Part shown: piece after piece, positions 63,643-64,000 of the stretch
Layout of the letters: each line of letters opens with the position of its first letter
How positions within the stretch are numbered: position 1 is the first letter of the stretch
Origin: Vibrio pomeroyi
GTDB lineage: Bacteria; Pseudomonadota; Gammaproteobacteria; Enterobacterales; Vibrionaceae
Direction of reading: 5' to 3'
Assembly: GCA_041879425.1 (NCBI GenBank)
Contig: CP090855.1
Coordinates: 558,001-622,000, forward strand
Length of the DNA: 64,000 bases
Translations under genes and position numbers: made by a program
Notes under the pieces: model-generated
What the model was told of the DNA's origin: nothing
Database searches by the model: none
The model's input: only the letters and a program-made list of their open reading frames with translations

Positions 63643-64000
63643 TTAAAACTCCTCCATTAGGTAGGCCAACTTGTTGTCTAGAAGAGGCAAAGATTCGTCA
63701 ACGAACATAAACAGAAGGTCACAACGGATAGAAGTGCCATCAATGTTATAGCTAACTTCGAAGGTCATGGTCTTCTTAAACGAGCCACTGGTATTCTCAA
63801 TCACAGAATCAATCGAGATGTGCTGCCCTAGTAGAACAGGAGAACTCTGGAAGAAACGAACCTCGGATTGCTCCCCTAAACCATTCAAGAATGAACCGAC
63901 TAGGATATTCGATACATCCATCAGCAGTTCGAGTTCTTCAAGCTGTTCGCTTTCGGTTGGCACCTTCATGAGCTTCTTAAGATCGCTCACGCTGGAGTCA
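63643..64000 (-). CDS. CheC/CheX-like protein, 5' part outside window
   Basis: The visible 119 residues contain a CheC-like segment MDVSNILVGSFLNGLGEQ, where CheC/FliY phosphatases have the ExxN helix, then beta strands VLLGQHISIDSVIEN and CDLLFMFVDE. The frame stays open to the right edge past the GTG at 63990, so the gene probably starts outside. It may carry an N-terminal receiver domain, as often seen in Vibrio. Dephosphorylation of CheY-type proteins is the likely role. Confidence 0.7.
   Translation of the reverse strand, partial: DSSVSDLKKLMKVPTESEQLEELELLMDVSNILVGSFLNGLGEQSEVRFFQSSPVLLGQHISIDSVIENTSGSFKKTMTFEVSYNIDGTSIRCDLLFMFVDESLPLLDNKLAYLMEEF

Overview
The window reads as ordinary Vibrionaceae chromosome, most likely a marine Vibrio and possibly its second chromosome. 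This is inferred from a PrtV-type M6 protease, a VctPDGC catechol-siderophore importer, a ThiXYZ/TenA thiamine cluster, several small Vibrio-typical families (DUF3069, DUF3332, DUF2999, Omp_AT) and many chemotaxis and c-di-GMP genes. No tRNA, rRNA, CRISPR array or replication origin was seen.

Layout. 0-5 kb: a secreted M6 metalloprotease (5' end outside the window), an MFS exporter and a divergent LysR regulator. 5-11 kb: a giant BvgS-like hybrid kinase overlapped by an upstream REC-HD-GYP c-di-GMP phosphodiesterase. 11.6-15.5 kb: the Fur-box-controlled vctPDGC operon with a terminator-like palindrome after vctP. 15.5-18.6 kb: intergenic DNA with a candidate structured RNA, several small proteins and a DUF3332 lipoprotein. 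18.7-23.7 kb: a four-gene membrane operon (HlyD adaptor, DUF2955, AI-2E permease, K+ channel) with a divergent AraC regulator. 23.8-33.2 kb: a diguanylate cyclase, outer-membrane proteins, a frameshifted membrane gene, an exported amidohydrolase, AraC and LysR regulators and a PACE efflux protein. 34-42.2 kb: thiamine genes under a TPP riboswitch (thiD-thiZ-thiX-thiY-tenA-thiM), with thiE separated from them by an oppositely oriented chemoreceptor gene. 42.3-50.2 kb: transporter, regulator, lipoprotein, TPR/DUF218, GST and an exported ParB-like/pyrophosphatase fusion.

50.4-61.2 kb is the accessory part. An intact IS10-like element (1322 bp, 9-bp target duplication) lies inside the end of an IS5/IS903-like remnant. 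Next comes an AT-rich segment with a Cache chemoreceptor, a CheR-like protein lacking the usual SAM motif and a 59-aa protein, ending at an IS66 remnant. Beyond it are decayed DNA, a LysR/EamA pair, a P-loop kinase, a YqfB-like gene flanked by 56-bp imperfect direct repeats, and a membrane protein with seven tandem 28-residue repeats and an SH3 domain. 61.3-64 kb returns to core genes: guaC, whose promoter is followed at once by a terminator-like hairpin, and a PAS/CheC-like pair running off the right edge.

The best candidates for undescribed biology are the repeat/SH3 protein with its repeat-flanked neighbour, the pseudo-CheR beside a chemoreceptor, the guaC leader, the structured element at 15.81-15.90 kb, and the HlyD-DUF2955-AI-2E-K+ channel operon.
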